From: BOG-1112 sp964611335
GTDB lineage: Bacteria > Bdellovibrionota_B > Oligoflexia > Oligoflexales > Bog-1112
Reading direction: 5' to 3'
DNA length: 64,000 bases
Assembly (NCBI GenBank): GCA_964611335.1
Contig: CAZSXR010000002.1
Location: 714,964 to 778,963 of the forward strand
In this document: positions 1 to 8,815 of the stretch, one piece after another
How the letters are laid out: each line of letters starts with the position of its first letter
Numbering within the stretch: position 1 is the stretch's first letter
Position numbers and translations under genes: made by a program
The notes under the pieces: generated by a model
What the model was told of the DNA's origin: nothing
Database searches by the model: none
Seen by the model: only the letters and a program-made list of their open reading frames with translations

Positions 1-320
1 AGGTTACTGTCTGCTAATTTTTCATTTTGAATTGGAACTAAGAAATATACGGTAGCCTTATTAGGCTCCATTGTTTCAGCTAACACGAGAGCTTCTTCAC
101 AGTTGATACCTTCACTGACAGCGGCTGTAAGGATTTCTGCTGTTTTATGAAGATCAATCAATTGCGGAGGAGAGAGATGGCCTTTTCTGTAGACGCCGAC
201 CCAGAAAGTACAAGCTTTCGCTTCTTTTTCTGAGCCTAGCAAATAAACCTCCGTTCTCTTTGGAGGGTCCATTTGGATATCTAAGACAATCTCTTGCTCT
301 GAAACTTGAGTGTCGGGCAT
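1..320 (-). CDS. Hypothetical protein, 3' end cut by window edge
   Basis: The minus-strand frame is open from an ATG at 318-320 to the window edge. It starts MPDTQVSEQEIVLDIQMDPP and gives about 106 residues with no stop. An in-frame stop at 327-329 just upstream fixes this start, and a GAGGG lies about 12 nt before the ATG. I do not recognise the family. The visible part looks soluble, with alternating strands and helices and no signal peptide. It is the next gene downstream of nusB (25 nt gap) and is probably co-transcribed with the riboflavin genes. Confidence 0.6.
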   Translation of the reverse strand, partial: MPDTQVSEQEIVLDIQMDPPKRTEVYLLGSEKEAKACTFWVGVYRKGHLSPPQLIDLHKTAEILTAAVSEGINCEEALVLAETMEPNKATVYFLVPIQNEKLADSN

Positions 321-344
321 GCGTTCTCATCCCTCTAAAAGTTT

Positions 345-773
345 CTATTCTCGAATTTTCCTGGCAAGAGAATCAAGGAGTCCATTGATAAATTTACCAG
401 AATGTTCAGTGCTATAGTTCTTCGCAAGTTCGATAGCTTCATTCAGAATCACCTTTGTGGGTGTTTCTGTATTCTGAAGTTCAAAAATTGCAAGCCTTAG
501 AATGATTTTATCTAGGATAGCCATTCTTTCAATAGACCAATTTTTAGAAGCTTCCGTGATCTCTTTGTCAAGATCATCGAGGTGATCAAGGACACCTCTA
601 ATGAGAATTTCCAAAAAGGGTTCAATTTGCTTCGATATTTTTAGGTGATTTGCAAAATTTCCAAATTTTGTCTGTGAGAAAAAGTAAACTTTTTCCATTT
701 CACATTGGTACAAAAATTGTAATGCAAAATTACGTGCATCTGTTTGCTTAGATGTTGAGGGCATCAAGTTCAT
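345..773 (-). CDS. nusB: Transcription antitermination protein NusB
   Basis: A 142-residue all-helical protein with the family's usual length and N-terminal pattern (ARNFALQFLYQCE at about residues 13-25). The C-terminal segment NEAIELAKNYSTEHSGKFINGLLD is the best conserved NusB region. NusB binds boxA RNA together with NusE (S10) and supports antitermination of rRNA operons. The gene overlaps the end of ribH by 26 nt, as expected for the ribH-nusB pair found in many proteobacteria, so translation is probably coupled. A second ATG four codons in would shorten the overlap; either start fits. Confidence 0.93.
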   Translation of the reverse strand: MNLMPSTSKQTDARNFALQFLYQCEMEKVYFFSQTKFGNFANHLKISKQIEPFLEILIRGVLDHLDDLDKEITEASKNWSIERMAILDKIILRLAIFELQNTETPTKVILNEAIELAKNYSTEHSGKFINGLLDSLARKIRE

Positions 774-1236
774 CCAAAGTTTTAAGTGTCATGAGGGCTG
801 CGAGTGCGGTCGACTGACCTTTATTATGCACTAAAATTTTCCCATCGTCTCTCACCTGTCTTGTAGGCTTATCAAGCGAAGATCGTTCTATCGCTTGTTC
901 TTTGTCTCTCGTGGTTAGTACGCCAAAGAGGACAGGTAGTTTGTATTGGATACCTACTGTTGTGAGGCCCTTTGCAACGGCATCACAGATATAATGATAG
1001 TGGTCCGTATCTCCTTGAATCAGAGATCCCAAACACAAGATCGCATCCCAACGCCCAATTTCAGCTGCTTTTGCAGCAACAATTGGAAGTTCAAAGGCAC
1101 CGGGTACAGAGACTTCCGTTATATTCTCTTCCTTGACGCCTTCTGAGATAAGGGTGTCTCTTGCACCCTTACGCAGACGGCCAGTTATATCTTCATTGAA
1201 CTGGCTGGTAATGATGAGAAAATTGCGAATTTTCAT
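748..1236 (-). CDS. ribH: 6,7-dimethyl-8-ribityllumazine synthase
   Basis: Penultimate step of riboflavin synthesis: it condenses 5-amino-6-ribitylamino-uracil with 3,4-dihydroxy-2-butanone 4-phosphate, usually as a 60-mer or pentamer. The 162 residues show the signature PGAFELP at 45-51, GDTDHYHYI at 75-83 (includes the catalytic histidine) and FGVLTT at about 104-109. Length and motifs are normal. It lies 4 nt after ribBA and overlaps nusB. The enzymes that supply and consume its substrates, RibD and RibE, are not in this window although they often sit in this operon. Confidence 0.95.
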   Translation of the reverse strand: MKIRNFLIITSQFNEDITGRLRKGARDTLISEGVKEENITEVSVPGAFELPIVAAKAAEIGRWDAILCLGSLIQGDTDHYHYICDAVAKGLTTVGIQYKLPVLFGVLTTRDKEQAIERSSLDKPTRQVRDDGKILVHNKGQSTALAALMTLKTLDELDALNI

Positions 1237-1240
1237 AAAT

Positions 1241-2374
1241 TCAACCTTTGTGCATTAAAACAGTATCCACAATCTCAAGACCAAATCCTCGAAGGGCTGC
1301 AAGTGTTCGCTCAGAACTCAGATGCAGTTTCATGCGACCAACTCCGAGTTTTGTCAGAATCTGTGCGCCAATCCCATAAACTCTGTGATCCATTTTTGGG
1401 GGACTTAAGGAGTCAAGCATCGCGTTATTATCAGAGTTTGCAAGATAAAGAAAGACTGCCTTGGGCTTGGTCTTGATAAGATGGAAAGCATATTCGACTT
1501 TCCAATTAGAGAAATTTAACTGTGCGCTTTCTAATAAAGTGGAATCCCAAATATCTGCTAGTGGGCTCTGTTTATGAACGCGGACATCAATGCAATCACC
1601 TAACTGCAGACTCCCCTTGCATAAGGCGAAGTGTACAGTTTGATCCAAATCACTGCGAAACCATACTCCTTCAATCGGACCTTCGTTAGAAATACGGACT
1701 CTTTTAATCTCGCTGACAAGGGTTTCTCTTGTTAACCGGTAGCTGATGAGGTCCGCAATAGCGAGTAAAGGGATTTGGTGTTTTTTTCCAAAAGCCTCCA
1801 GATCTGGAAGGCGCGCCATGGAACCATCATCATTCATAATTTCACAGATGACAGCAGCTTCTTTTTTCCCCGCTAGCCTTGCAAGATCCACAGAACCTTC
1901 TGTATGCCCTGTTCTTTGCAAAACACCGCCAGGCGTTGCTCTTAAAGGGAAAATATGCCCTGGAACTCGGATATCGGAGGGGAGTGTATGATCGTCTATA
2001 GCGACTTGTATTGTTCTAGCGCGATCTGCAGCGGAAATTCCTGTTGTTACCCCATGGCAAGCTTCGATACTAACAGTGAAGGCTGTCCCGAGAGTATTAA
2101 AGGGGTTTGGTCTGTCAGACATGAGGGGTAATTGTAGGCGGTCAACCAAAGCTCCGGATAATGGTAGACATATAAGACCGCGAGCTTCTTTAGCCATGAA
2201 GTTTATTTTATCAGGGCTGACATCTTCAGCAGGAAAAATGAGATCACCCTCGTTTTCGCGATCTTTGTCATCAGTCATGATGACCATTTGGCCTTTACGA
2301 AAAGCAGCAAGAGCTACCTCAACGTTTTCAATTGCAGATGCATGATCGTGTTCAGAATTGGAGCTAAAGGACAT
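1241..2374 (-). CDS. ribBA: RibBA: DHBP synthase fused to a degenerate GTP cyclohydrolase II domain
   Basis: The N-terminal half (about residues 15-210) is 3,4-dihydroxy-2-butanone 4-phosphate synthase, with DRENEGD at 38-44, GHIFPLRA at 139-146 and RTGHTE at 154-159 intact. The C-terminal half (about 215-377) aligns by eye with GTP cyclohydrolase II (VRVHKQSPLADIWDS, MDHRVYGIGAQILTKLGV). It lacks the three zinc-binding cysteines: the usual HSxCLTGD and SxRCDCG stretches are replaced. It therefore probably makes only DHBP. I chose the ATG at 2372-2374 because it has AGGAT 6-8 nt upstream; the longer open frame would run into glyA. Confidence 0.9.
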   Translation of the reverse strand: MSFSSNSEHDHASAIENVEVALAAFRKGQMVIMTDDKDRENEGDLIFPAEDVSPDKINFMAKEARGLICLPLSGALVDRLQLPLMSDRPNPFNTLGTAFTVSIEACHGVTTGISAADRARTIQVAIDDHTLPSDIRVPGHIFPLRATPGGVLQRTGHTEGSVDLARLAGKKEAAVICEIMNDDGSMARLPDLEAFGKKHQIPLLAIADLISYRLTRETLVSEIKRVRISNEGPIEGVWFRSDLDQTVHFALCKGSLQLGDCIDVRVHKQSPLADIWDSTLLESAQLNFSNWKVEYAFHLIKTKPKAVFLYLANSDNNAMLDSLSPPKMDHRVYGIGAQILTKLGVGRMKLHLSSERTLAALRGFGLEIVDTVLMHKG

Positions 2375-2405
2375 AAAGCATCCTGTTAAAAATGAGAGTT
2401 GAACA

Positions 2406-3668
2406 TCAAGCAAGCCATTCGCTGTAAAGAGGAAACTTTGCAGCAATAGCCATAACTTTGTTGCGGATATTTGTAAGCTCTGCCTCGTTTTGCCAGTTGA
2501 GGAAAACGTCTTTGAAGACATCGGCAATGAAGTTCATTTCATGAGTCCCCATTCCGCGACTTGTTAATGCAGGAGTACCTACACGAATCCCACTGGTAAC
2601 AAAAGGACTTCGTTTCTCATTAGGGACCGTATTTTTATTTACAGTGATGGCAACCTTTCCGAGGGCTTCTTCAAAGTCTTTTCCACTTACTTCTGTTTCT
2701 GACAAATTGATGAGCATAAGATGATTGTCCGTACCACCGGAGACAAGACGGAATCCACGCTCGACAAGTGCGTTTGCCAGGTATTGAGCGTTTTCAAGAA
2801 CCTGCTTTTGATATTCTATAAACTTAGATTCAGCTGCATTCTTGAAGCACACGGCTTTAGCAGCGATAATATGTTCTAGAGGGCCTCCTTGGGTGCCCGG
2901 GAAGACTCCTTTGTTTATTTTCGGTGTCAAAGCATCATCGTTCCAAAGAATGAGCCCTCCTCTTGGTCCTCTTAAGGTTTTATGTGTTGTGGAACTTACA
3001 ACATGAGCATGAGGAATAGGGCTCGGATGAACTCCAGCTGCGACAAGACCTGCGATGTGAGCCATATCAACAAACAACAAGGCGTTAACTTCGTCTGCAA
3101 TACGCCGGAATTCTTTAAAATCTATGATTCTGGGGTAAGCACTCGCGCCTGCAATAATTACTTTGGGTTGAACGTTTTTTGCAACCTTTCGCACTTGGTC
3201 ATAATCGATGACTTCCGTCTCTTTATTAAGTTGGTAGAAGGAAGCTTGGTAAAGAATCCCTGAAAAATTCACACTTGAGCCGTGTGTCAAATGTCCACCA
3301 TGCGAAAGATCAAGCCCAAGAACCTTATCTCCCGGATTTAATAGTGCCAGATATACGGCAGAGTTTGCCTGAGCTCCTGAATGGGGTTGAACATTCGCAA
3401 AGCGAGAGCCAAAAAGAGAACAGGCTCTGCTTATTGCGAGAGCTTCGAGCTTGTCTACTTCTCCACATCCACCGTAGTAGCGTTTTCCTGGTAACCCCTC
3501 GGCATATTTATTTGTCAGTGGATTTCCACAAGATGCGATGAGATCAAGAGGGGCAAAATTTTCAGAAGCTATAAGTTCTAGGCCTTCATTTTGTCTTTTC
3601 AGTTCATTTTCAATTAAAGTGTAAATTTCAAAATCAGATTCTTTCAACGCTTGCCAAGGCTTTGACAC
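2406..3668 (-). CDS. glyA: Serine hydroxymethyltransferase
   Basis: PLP enzyme that interconverts serine and glycine and feeds one-carbon units to tetrahydrofolate. The 420 residues are full length, with LIASENF at 32-38, YYGGCGEVD at about 64-72, DMAHIAGLVAAG at 201-212 and the PLP lysine in THKTLRGPRGG at K230. The start is GTG, preceded by a good AGAGGTGA site. It lies between rpiB (40 nt gap) and ribBA (31 nt gap). This order follows the rpiB-glyA-nrdR-rib arrangement common in Deltaproteobacteria, but without nrdR or ribD. Confidence 0.96.
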   Translation of the reverse strand: MSKPWQALKESDFEIYTLIENELKRQNEGLELIASENFAPLDLIASCGNPLTNKYAEGLPGKRYYGGCGEVDKLEALAISRACSLFGSRFANVQPHSGAQANSAVYLALLNPGDKVLGLDLSHGGHLTHGSSVNFSGILYQASFYQLNKETEVIDYDQVRKVAKNVQPKVIIAGASAYPRIIDFKEFRRIADEVNALLFVDMAHIAGLVAAGVHPSPIPHAHVVSSTTHKTLRGPRGGLILWNDDALTPKINKGVFPGTQGGPLEHIIAAKAVCFKNAAESKFIEYQKQVLENAQYLANALVERGFRLVSGGTDNHLMLINLSETEVSGKDFEEALGKVAITVNKNTVPNEKRSPFVTSGIRVGTPALTSRGMGTHEMNFIADVFKDVFLNWQNEAELTNIRNKVMAIAAKFPLYSEWLA

Positions 3669-3708
3669 GTCTCACCTCTTTTGGAAAATTAATAGATGGA
3701 GGGCACGA

Positions 3709-4197
3709 CTACCGATGAGGATTTAAAGTCTTTTTTTCAATTTTGTCTATTTTTTCGATACGGATTTTATGCTGTTCGCCAAGAAAGGATGTGCCTAACC
3801 AGATATCGGTGAGTTCTTTGGCATGAGAGGTATTCAGGATGCGAGCGCCTAAACACAAAATATTTGCATTGTTGTGTTCGCGACTCATCCGACTTGTGTA
3901 TTCGTCCCAAACACAAGATGCACGAACCTTCATAAATTTATTGCAAACTATAGACATCCCAATGCCTGTACCGCATATGGCTATGCCGGCATCAAGTTTT
4001 TCATTTGAGACATCCTCAGCGAGTCTTGAGGCATAATCGGGATAATCCACACGATCAGTGGATTCGAAAGGAACCCCATAATCGATTAAAGCCATCCCGC
4101 GGGTTTTCAGGAAATTGAGAAGCTCTTGTTTGAGTTCTTTTCCTGCGTGATCTGAGGCGATTCCTATTTTTTTAAAACAGTACTTTGTCCCCGTCAC
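3709..4197 (-). CDS. rpiB: Ribose-5-phosphate isomerase B
   Basis: Sugar-phosphate isomerase of the RpiB/LacAB family, interconverting ribose-5-P and ribulose-5-P in the pentose phosphate pathway. The 162 residues contain ASDHAGKELK near the N-terminus, the phosphate and active-site loop CGTGIGMS near residue 95, and REHNNANILCLGAR. The start is GTG, 6 nt after the acpP stop. The ribosome-binding site is weak and lies inside acpP, so translational coupling is likely. The C-terminal KIDKIEKKTLNPHR tail is slightly longer than usual. Confidence 0.93.
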   Translation of the reverse strand: MTGTKYCFKKIGIASDHAGKELKQELLNFLKTRGMALIDYGVPFESTDRVDYPDYASRLAEDVSNEKLDAGIAICGTGIGMSIVCNKFMKVRASCVWDEYTSRMSREHNNANILCLGARILNTSHAKELTDIWLGTSFLGEQHKIRIEKIDKIEKKTLNPHR

Positions 4198-4203
4198 TTT
4201 GTT

Positions 4204-4446
4204 TTAACTCTGACCCATTTTTTTCACAAAGCCAACAGCGTCAGAAACAGTTCTAATATTCTCAGCCTCTTCATCTGGAATATCAATGCCGAAAGCTTCT
4301 TCCATAGCCATCACGAGTTCGACTATATCCAAAGAGTCTGCCCCGAGATCCTCAATGAACTTTGCCTTGGGAACTACAGCAGCTTCTTCAACGCCAAGTT
4401 GGTTAACGATAATCGATTTTATTTTCTCTTCAACGCTATCTGACAT
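4204..4446 (-). CDS. acpP: Acyl carrier protein
   Basis: An 80-residue acidic helical carrier for fatty acid and lipid A synthesis. The 4'-phosphopantetheine attachment site is Ser38 in GADSLDIVELVMAMEE, and the rest follows the canonical ACP pattern (VEEKIKSIIVNQLGV at the N-terminus). It is the first gene of the minus-strand run leading into rpiB. fabF, which normally follows acpP, is missing here. The divergent LpxH-like gene begins 35 nt away, so this short gap must hold the promoters for both directions. Confidence 0.96.
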   Translation of the reverse strand: MSDSVEEKIKSIIVNQLGVEEAAVVPKAKFIEDLGADSLDIVELVMAMEEAFGIDIPDEEAENIRTVSDAVGFVKKMGQS

Positions 4447-4480
4447 GGTATAACCTCTAAAATGCAGTCCGCATTTATTT

Positions 4481-5299
4481 TTGGACTTGAAAATTAAGCT
4501 AGCAAATCAAAAAGTAGAAATTTTTGCAAGGACTAATTGTTTGCTTTCACAAATCTATCATGACTTAGTTGTTATTTCTGATGTTCATCTTTTAGATGCT
4601 GAAGAAGAACGAGGAAAACTTCTGCTTAAATTTTTAACTGAACTAGATGGGACAAAGATTCAGAACTTTGTCCTTCTTGGTGATATTTTTGATTTTTGCT
4701 TTGGTGCTTCTCCTTATTTCCAAAGAAAATTTGACCTTTTTGGCAAGCAACTTAGTCGTCTGGCTAGGGAGGGAACAAAAGTTTTTTTTATTGAAGGGAA
4801 TCATGAATTCTTAATACAGGAACTCTTTTGGGAAGGCGTTTCTTTTGTAAAGGAGAAAGAGTTAAAGCTCACTCTGTCCGATGATAGCACAATACTCTTT
4901 ACACATGGCGATTACTTGAAGGCCCCTTGGCATTATCGCCTTTATTCTTATATAATTAGATCCCAACTTTCTAAATTTTTCGCCTTGAAGATCCCTCAGA
5001 AATTTTTGAACCGACTCGCATTGGCAATTTCTGCTAAGTCTCGAAGACGAAGTTATTCAAAAGCGATTCCACACAAAGAGATTTTGCAAAATTTGACAAC
5101 ATGGATATCTGGTAGAAATGTGAGCTTTGGAATTGTTGGACATTTTCATGTTCCTTATGATTATAGGCCCTCTGAGAAAACGCGAATTTTTTGTTTAGAT
5201 AGTTGGGATAAACCAAATTGTTTAAGCTATAGCAGTGGCCGTTTCCAGCGCTTGTATCTTAAGAATACTGGAATAAATAAGGTCGAGTTGGATCCATAA
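4481..5299 (+). CDS. UDP-2,3-diacylglucosamine hydrolase-like metallophosphoesterase
   Basis: Calcineurin-like phosphoesterase with all metal-binding motifs: ISDVH at 32-36, LGDIFDF at 66-72, GNHE at 106-109, THGD near 144-147 and GHFH near 220. This set and the 272-residue length match the LpxH family, which cleaves UDP-2,3-diacylglucosamine to lipid X in lipid A synthesis. I infer that role from the motifs and from nearby waaA and heptose genes; a different substrate is possible. The start is uncertain. TTG at 4481 gives the longest frame, and a TTG at codon 21 would begin closer to the catalytic domain. Confidence 0.75.
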   Translation: MDLKIKLANQKVEIFARTNCLLSQIYHDLVVISDVHLLDAEEERGKLLLKFLTELDGTKIQNFVLLGDIFDFCFGASPYFQRKFDLFGKQLSRLAREGTKVFFIEGNHEFLIQELFWEGVSFVKEKELKLTLSDDSTILFTHGDYLKAPWHYRLYSYIIRSQLSKFFALKIPQKFLNRLALAISAKSRRRSYSKAIPHKEILQNLTTWISGRNVSFGIVGHFHVPYDYRPSEKTRIFCLDSWDKPNCLSYSSGRFQRLYLKNTGINKVELDP

Positions 5300-5313
5300 A
5301 ATGGGAAATTTTA

Positions 5314-6231
5314 ATGCAAGTCGAATTTGAAAAATGGCATGGTTGTAAAAATGACTTCATCGTTGTTTGGGCAAGTAGTGCACAATATAAAAACATAGGT
5401 CCTTCTCTAATTCGTAACTCAATAAATTTATGTGAGAGAAGATCGGGAATTGGAGCTGATGGGATTTTGATCCTTGTTCATGCCCCTAATCAAAGCAGTC
5501 CTGAACAACTTGTGATTATCAATTCAGATGGTAGTCTTGCAAAAAATTGTGGCAACGGCATTCGCTGTGCTGCTTTGTCTGTTTATAATAAACATCTTGT
5601 TAATAATAAAACCCCTCTTGAATCTGTCGAATTAAGAGTAGAAGGCCTTAACTATATCTGTCAATTTCTACCGCAAAAAAAAGGGCCTCCATTTGTGCAA
5701 GTAAATATGGGAGTCCCGATACTGAACGAAAATAACGCGTGGCATGAAGAAGCTCTGAAATTTGTAAAAACTAAACTGAAAGATCGTAATCTTGAAAAGA
5801 ACCTCAAAGATATTCAAACGTTTTTTTTAGCGAATCAGCATATAGTTTTTTTCACAGAACAAGAACTTCCGCTAACATTGATGAGAGAGTTAAGTTCTAC
5901 GCTTCAAATCTCCCCACATTGGGATGGAATCAATGTTAGTTTTGCAAGTCCACTTGAAACTATGGATGTTTCGAAAATTCAAGGGTTTGAGACAGCGGAT
6001 CCCTACAAAGTATTTGTTTGGGAAAGAGGAGCAGGGGAAACTTCAGCCTGTGGAACCGCTGCTTGTGCAATAAGTGCAGCTCTTTTAGATTCTGCTTTGA
6101 TCCCCCGTTCTTCATGGATTCCATTGCTGTTTCCAGGTGGGTGGCTTTACTGTAAACAAGAATTTTCTGAGGAAGAGATTTTTCTGTGTGGACCAGGAGC
6201 TTTCGTTTTCAAAGGAATTTTAGATCTGTGA
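5314..6231 (+). CDS. dapF: Diaminopimelate epimerase
   Basis: PLP-independent racemase converting LL- to meso-diaminopimelate for lysine and DAP-type peptidoglycan. Both catalytic cysteines are present: C79 in NSDGSLAKNCGNGIRC and about C247 in ERGAGETSACGTAACA. At 305 residues it is slightly longer than the usual 270-280, the extra lying in a loop around residues 145-170. It follows the LpxH-like gene by 14 nt and its 3' end overlaps the convergent waaA by 12 nt. It indicates a real cell wall. Confidence 0.94.
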   Translation: MQVEFEKWHGCKNDFIVVWASSAQYKNIGPSLIRNSINLCERRSGIGADGILILVHAPNQSSPEQLVIINSDGSLAKNCGNGIRCAALSVYNKHLVNNKTPLESVELRVEGLNYICQFLPQKKGPPFVQVNMGVPILNENNAWHEEALKFVKTKLKDRNLEKNLKDIQTFFLANQHIVFFTEQELPLTLMRELSSTLQISPHWDGINVSFASPLETMDVSKIQGFETADPYKVFVWERGAGETSACGTAACAISAALLDSALIPRSSWIPLLFPGGWLYCKQEFSEEEIFLCGPGAFVFKGILDL

Positions 6232-7494
6232 GAGTATCTCAGTTATAATGAAAGAACTTGCTCCCGTTTTCTTCTCGATAAACTTTTGAAGCTTTAAATC
6301 TTTCTCTTTTTGCTCTAGACTCTCTGTCATCCAATTTAAACAATCGCGGTTATTTCGTATAACTTTTGCAAAATTTCTTGAAACAATTTCAGATGCTTCA
6401 TCACTATTTGAAATTTTGGGGCCAAATCCTAGATAAAGCCCAAATGCTGCAGGTTCAAGTACATTGTGAATCTTATGATGTATGCCGCCTCCAACGAAAG
6501 CTAAATCTGCGACGCTGTAAATCTCAAAAAGTATTCCGACTCGATCTACAATAACAACATCCGTATCTCTAGAATCATTGTGTTGAGAAAAAAGTTTGGA
6601 AGACAATTTATAAACATTGCATTGCTGTTGTACCCACATAATAAAATCATCAGTTGGTTGATGTGGTGTTATAATAAGTTGAACGTCAGACTTTCTTTTT
6701 AACAGATCTGTAAAAGTTTTAAGGACAAGTTCACAATCAGCCCTCCAAGCGCTACCAATAATAATTTTTTTCTTTTTCTGTGAAAATTCAGGGAATAAAA
6801 ATTTGCCGTTTGAGGTGCAAATTTTAACTCTATCTATGACTCGGTCATATTTCGTATCGCCCGACATTTTTACTAAATTTATTGGAATAGAAAGCAGATC
6901 AATCAGAGATTTTTTTTCGGATTCAGATATTGCAAAAATTAAATCAAAAGATTGAAACAATATTCTTTTTATAAAAAGACTTATGCACCCCTTGGATTTT
7001 AAACTTGAATTCACCAATATGAGGGTGGCTACTTTCTTAGCCTCGTAAAGAAAGCATGGCCAAAGTTCATGTCGAACAACGATAACAAAATCGGGTCTAG
7101 AAGCCTCGAAAAATTCTCTCCAATTTAAAAGCGTATCAAGAGGAGCGAGTGAATAGGAAAGGCTTTCTTTCCTTAATTTTGCAAATTTAAAGCCTGAATC
7201 GGAAAAAAAGAGAAAGTGAATAAAAAACCCTCTGTGAGATAGAGCGTCTGCAATAGGTTTAGCTTGCTCATATTCACCTGCAGAACTGCAATAGAAAACG
7301 GCACTTTTTGTGAATTGATCTCGAATAAACTTTATGTGAGAAAGAGATGTTTTATTGGGTTTTCGATCTTTAATAAAAGACCGAATTTGAAAGATCAAAT
7401 GTGAGAGTATGGGTTCTAAAAATGAGACTGCAGTAAAGAATAGATTAGTAAATAAAACTGCAAGGAGACCTAAAAACTGATTTAACTTTTTCAT
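6220..7494 (-). CDS. waaA: 3-deoxy-D-manno-octulosonic acid (Kdo) transferase
   Basis: GT30 enzyme that adds Kdo to the lipid A precursor at the inner membrane. The N-terminus has a membrane anchor (about 5-30). The GT30 features follow: CSSAGEYEQAKPIADAL (nucleophile-type E after SSAGE), RHELWPCFL, NSSLKSKG, GDTKYDRV, IIGSAWRADCE, ITPHQP and VGGGIHHKIHNVLEPAAFG. Length (424) is normal. It is co-oriented with, and 8 nt downstream of, the heptosyltransferase, so together they form an LPS core unit. Whether it adds one or more Kdo residues cannot be read from sequence. Confidence 0.92.
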   Translation of the reverse strand: MKKLNQFLGLLAVLFTNLFFTAVSFLEPILSHLIFQIRSFIKDRKPNKTSLSHIKFIRDQFTKSAVFYCSSAGEYEQAKPIADALSHRGFFIHFLFFSDSGFKFAKLRKESLSYSLAPLDTLLNWREFFEASRPDFVIVVRHELWPCFLYEAKKVATLILVNSSLKSKGCISLFIKRILFQSFDLIFAISESEKKSLIDLLSIPINLVKMSGDTKYDRVIDRVKICTSNGKFLFPEFSQKKKKIIIGSAWRADCELVLKTFTDLLKRKSDVQLIITPHQPTDDFIMWVQQQCNVYKLSSKLFSQHNDSRDTDVVIVDRVGILFEIYSVADLAFVGGGIHHKIHNVLEPAAFGLYLGFGPKISNSDEASEIVSRNFAKVIRNNRDCLNWMTESLEQKEKDLKLQKFIEKKTGASSFIITEILSQI

Positions 7495-7502
7495 AATGTG
7501 TT

Positions 7503-8633
7503 CTATTGAAGTGCTTCCTTGTTTTGAAGAAGCTTATTCATATGTGAAGCAACGCTTTCAGTGGAAATTTGAAAGAAACAAAGTTTGTCTTCGAATCGAC
7601 AAGGAGCTTTTCCATGTTTAGAACAAGGTCTGCATCCTAGTCGTGAAGAGAAACTGCGACTTTCTTTTCTGTGTGGGATAAACCCAAATCCTTCTACTGT
7701 AGGGCCAAAAAAAACAAGAACGGGTCTTTCAACAGCCTCAGCTATGTGCCCTAGAGCTGAATCATTGCTCAGTAAAAATTCAGAGTGCTTTAAAACGACT
7801 GCATTTTCCCATAAACTTAGAGTCCCTGAGAGATTTAACACGGGACCTGGCCAGTGGATCTTGTTATTGACTTCTTCACACACAATGGAATCAGAAGAAT
7901 CACCGAGAAAAATAAGACCCAAATTGTTGAATGAGCCTTTCGATAAGAGCATTTTTTTAAGAGAAATTAAGCTATCGCTAAACACTTCTACTGGTGCTCT
8001 TTTGGTATCATAGGAAGCACCAGGGGAAACAGCAATCCATCTGTTTCCAGCAAATTTAGAAATAAAATTTGAATTCTGAAAATGTGAAATTGCAAATTCA
8101 GGAGCAATATTGTGTTCAGATTCAGATAATGAAAAATCTTTTGGAATTATCTTTAAGGTCTGCAGAGCTAGAATTAATGAATCTCTCATCTGAACAAATT
8201 GAGGTTTTAATGCTTCTAAAGCTCGAGTAGGTAGTTCTCTTTTTCTCCCGTAAATACGGCTTTCAAGGATGAGGCGATTTCTCTGGAGCTGATTTTTTGG
8301 GGTAGAAAAAATAGGTCTACGAAATCTGTTTTTAAAGGAATGTGATAAAATTCGAGATCTGAGATTCATCTGAAGATCAAGAATAAAACTGACGTCTTTT
8401 AATTGAGCTAAAATCTCAGAGACTTTTAAAGTCTTTGAGAGCTCAATGCACTCAACGTTTGGGAAGGCCTCTCTAATGAGGGAGAGAGAGGGGGGTCTAC
8501 CGAGCCAGACAACGCGTGTTTCTGGAAGAAAATTTCTAAGAAAGGTCAAACAGGTGCTAGCAAGGACTACATCACCGATGCTGCTCGTCCGAATGATTGC
8601 AATTTTTAGTATTTTTGTATCAATTGGGTTCAA
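7503..8633 (-). CDS. ADP-heptose:LPS heptosyltransferase family (GT9)
   Basis: GT-B glycosyltransferase of family 9. Visible features are the N-terminal RTSSIGDVVLASTCLTFLR, the VWLGRP strand, AVSPGASYDTKRAP near the middle (usual heptosyltransferase P-G-A-x-W-x-x-K-R pattern with variation), and the C-terminal LLSNDSALGHIAEAVERPVLVFFGPT, which binds the nucleotide-sugar. A cysteine-rich patch (LGCRPCSKHGKAPCR) near the end is typical of WaaF-like members. The start is TTG at 8631-8633. Pairing with waaA supports inner-core LPS assembly; the exact position (heptose I or II) is unknown. Confidence 0.85.
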   Translation of the reverse strand: MNPIDTKILKIAIIRTSSIGDVVLASTCLTFLRNFLPETRVVWLGRPPSLSLIREAFPNVECIELSKTLKVSEILAQLKDVSFILDLQMNLRSRILSHSFKNRFRRPIFSTPKNQLQRNRLILESRIYGRKRELPTRALEALKPQFVQMRDSLILALQTLKIIPKDFSLSESEHNIAPEFAISHFQNSNFISKFAGNRWIAVSPGASYDTKRAPVEVFSDSLISLKKMLLSKGSFNNLGLIFLGDSSDSIVCEEVNNKIHWPGPVLNLSGTLSLWENAVVLKHSEFLLSNDSALGHIAEAVERPVLVFFGPTVEGFGFIPHRKESRSFSSRLGCRPCSKHGKAPCRFEDKLCFFQISTESVASHMNKLLQNKEALQ

Positions 8634-8779
8634 GTTTTCCGCCGTTCTTCCGGCTAAATTTCGATAATGACAAGCGGACCGTATCTTTAGTTTTTTGCTT
8701 TTGCAACTCTTTCATTTTGGGCAAGGACTTTCATGCCATTCAAGTCTGCTTAGTTTCTTATCAGAAAATTTTGTCCATC

Positions 8780-8788
8780 TGTTATACT
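8780..8788 (+). promoter_or_regulatory. Candidate extended -10 promoter
   Basis: TGTTATACT matches the extended -10 form (TG-n-TATACT) and sits 28 nt before the GTG of the membrane protein at 8816, within the divergent gap shared with the heptosyltransferase. No good -35 is visible, which is normal for extended -10 promoters. Confidence 0.4.
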
Positions 8789-8815
8789 AACTTGGGCTTT
8801 TAGCATTTAGGGAAA

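Noticed and set aside
2375..2405. FMN riboswitch before ribBA
   Set aside because: Only 31 nt separate glyA and ribBA, too short for an FMN aptamer.
7585..8013. 142-aa open frame antisense to the heptosyltransferase
   Set aside because: It lies wholly inside a well-conserved GT9 gene, has no domain signs and no ribosome site.
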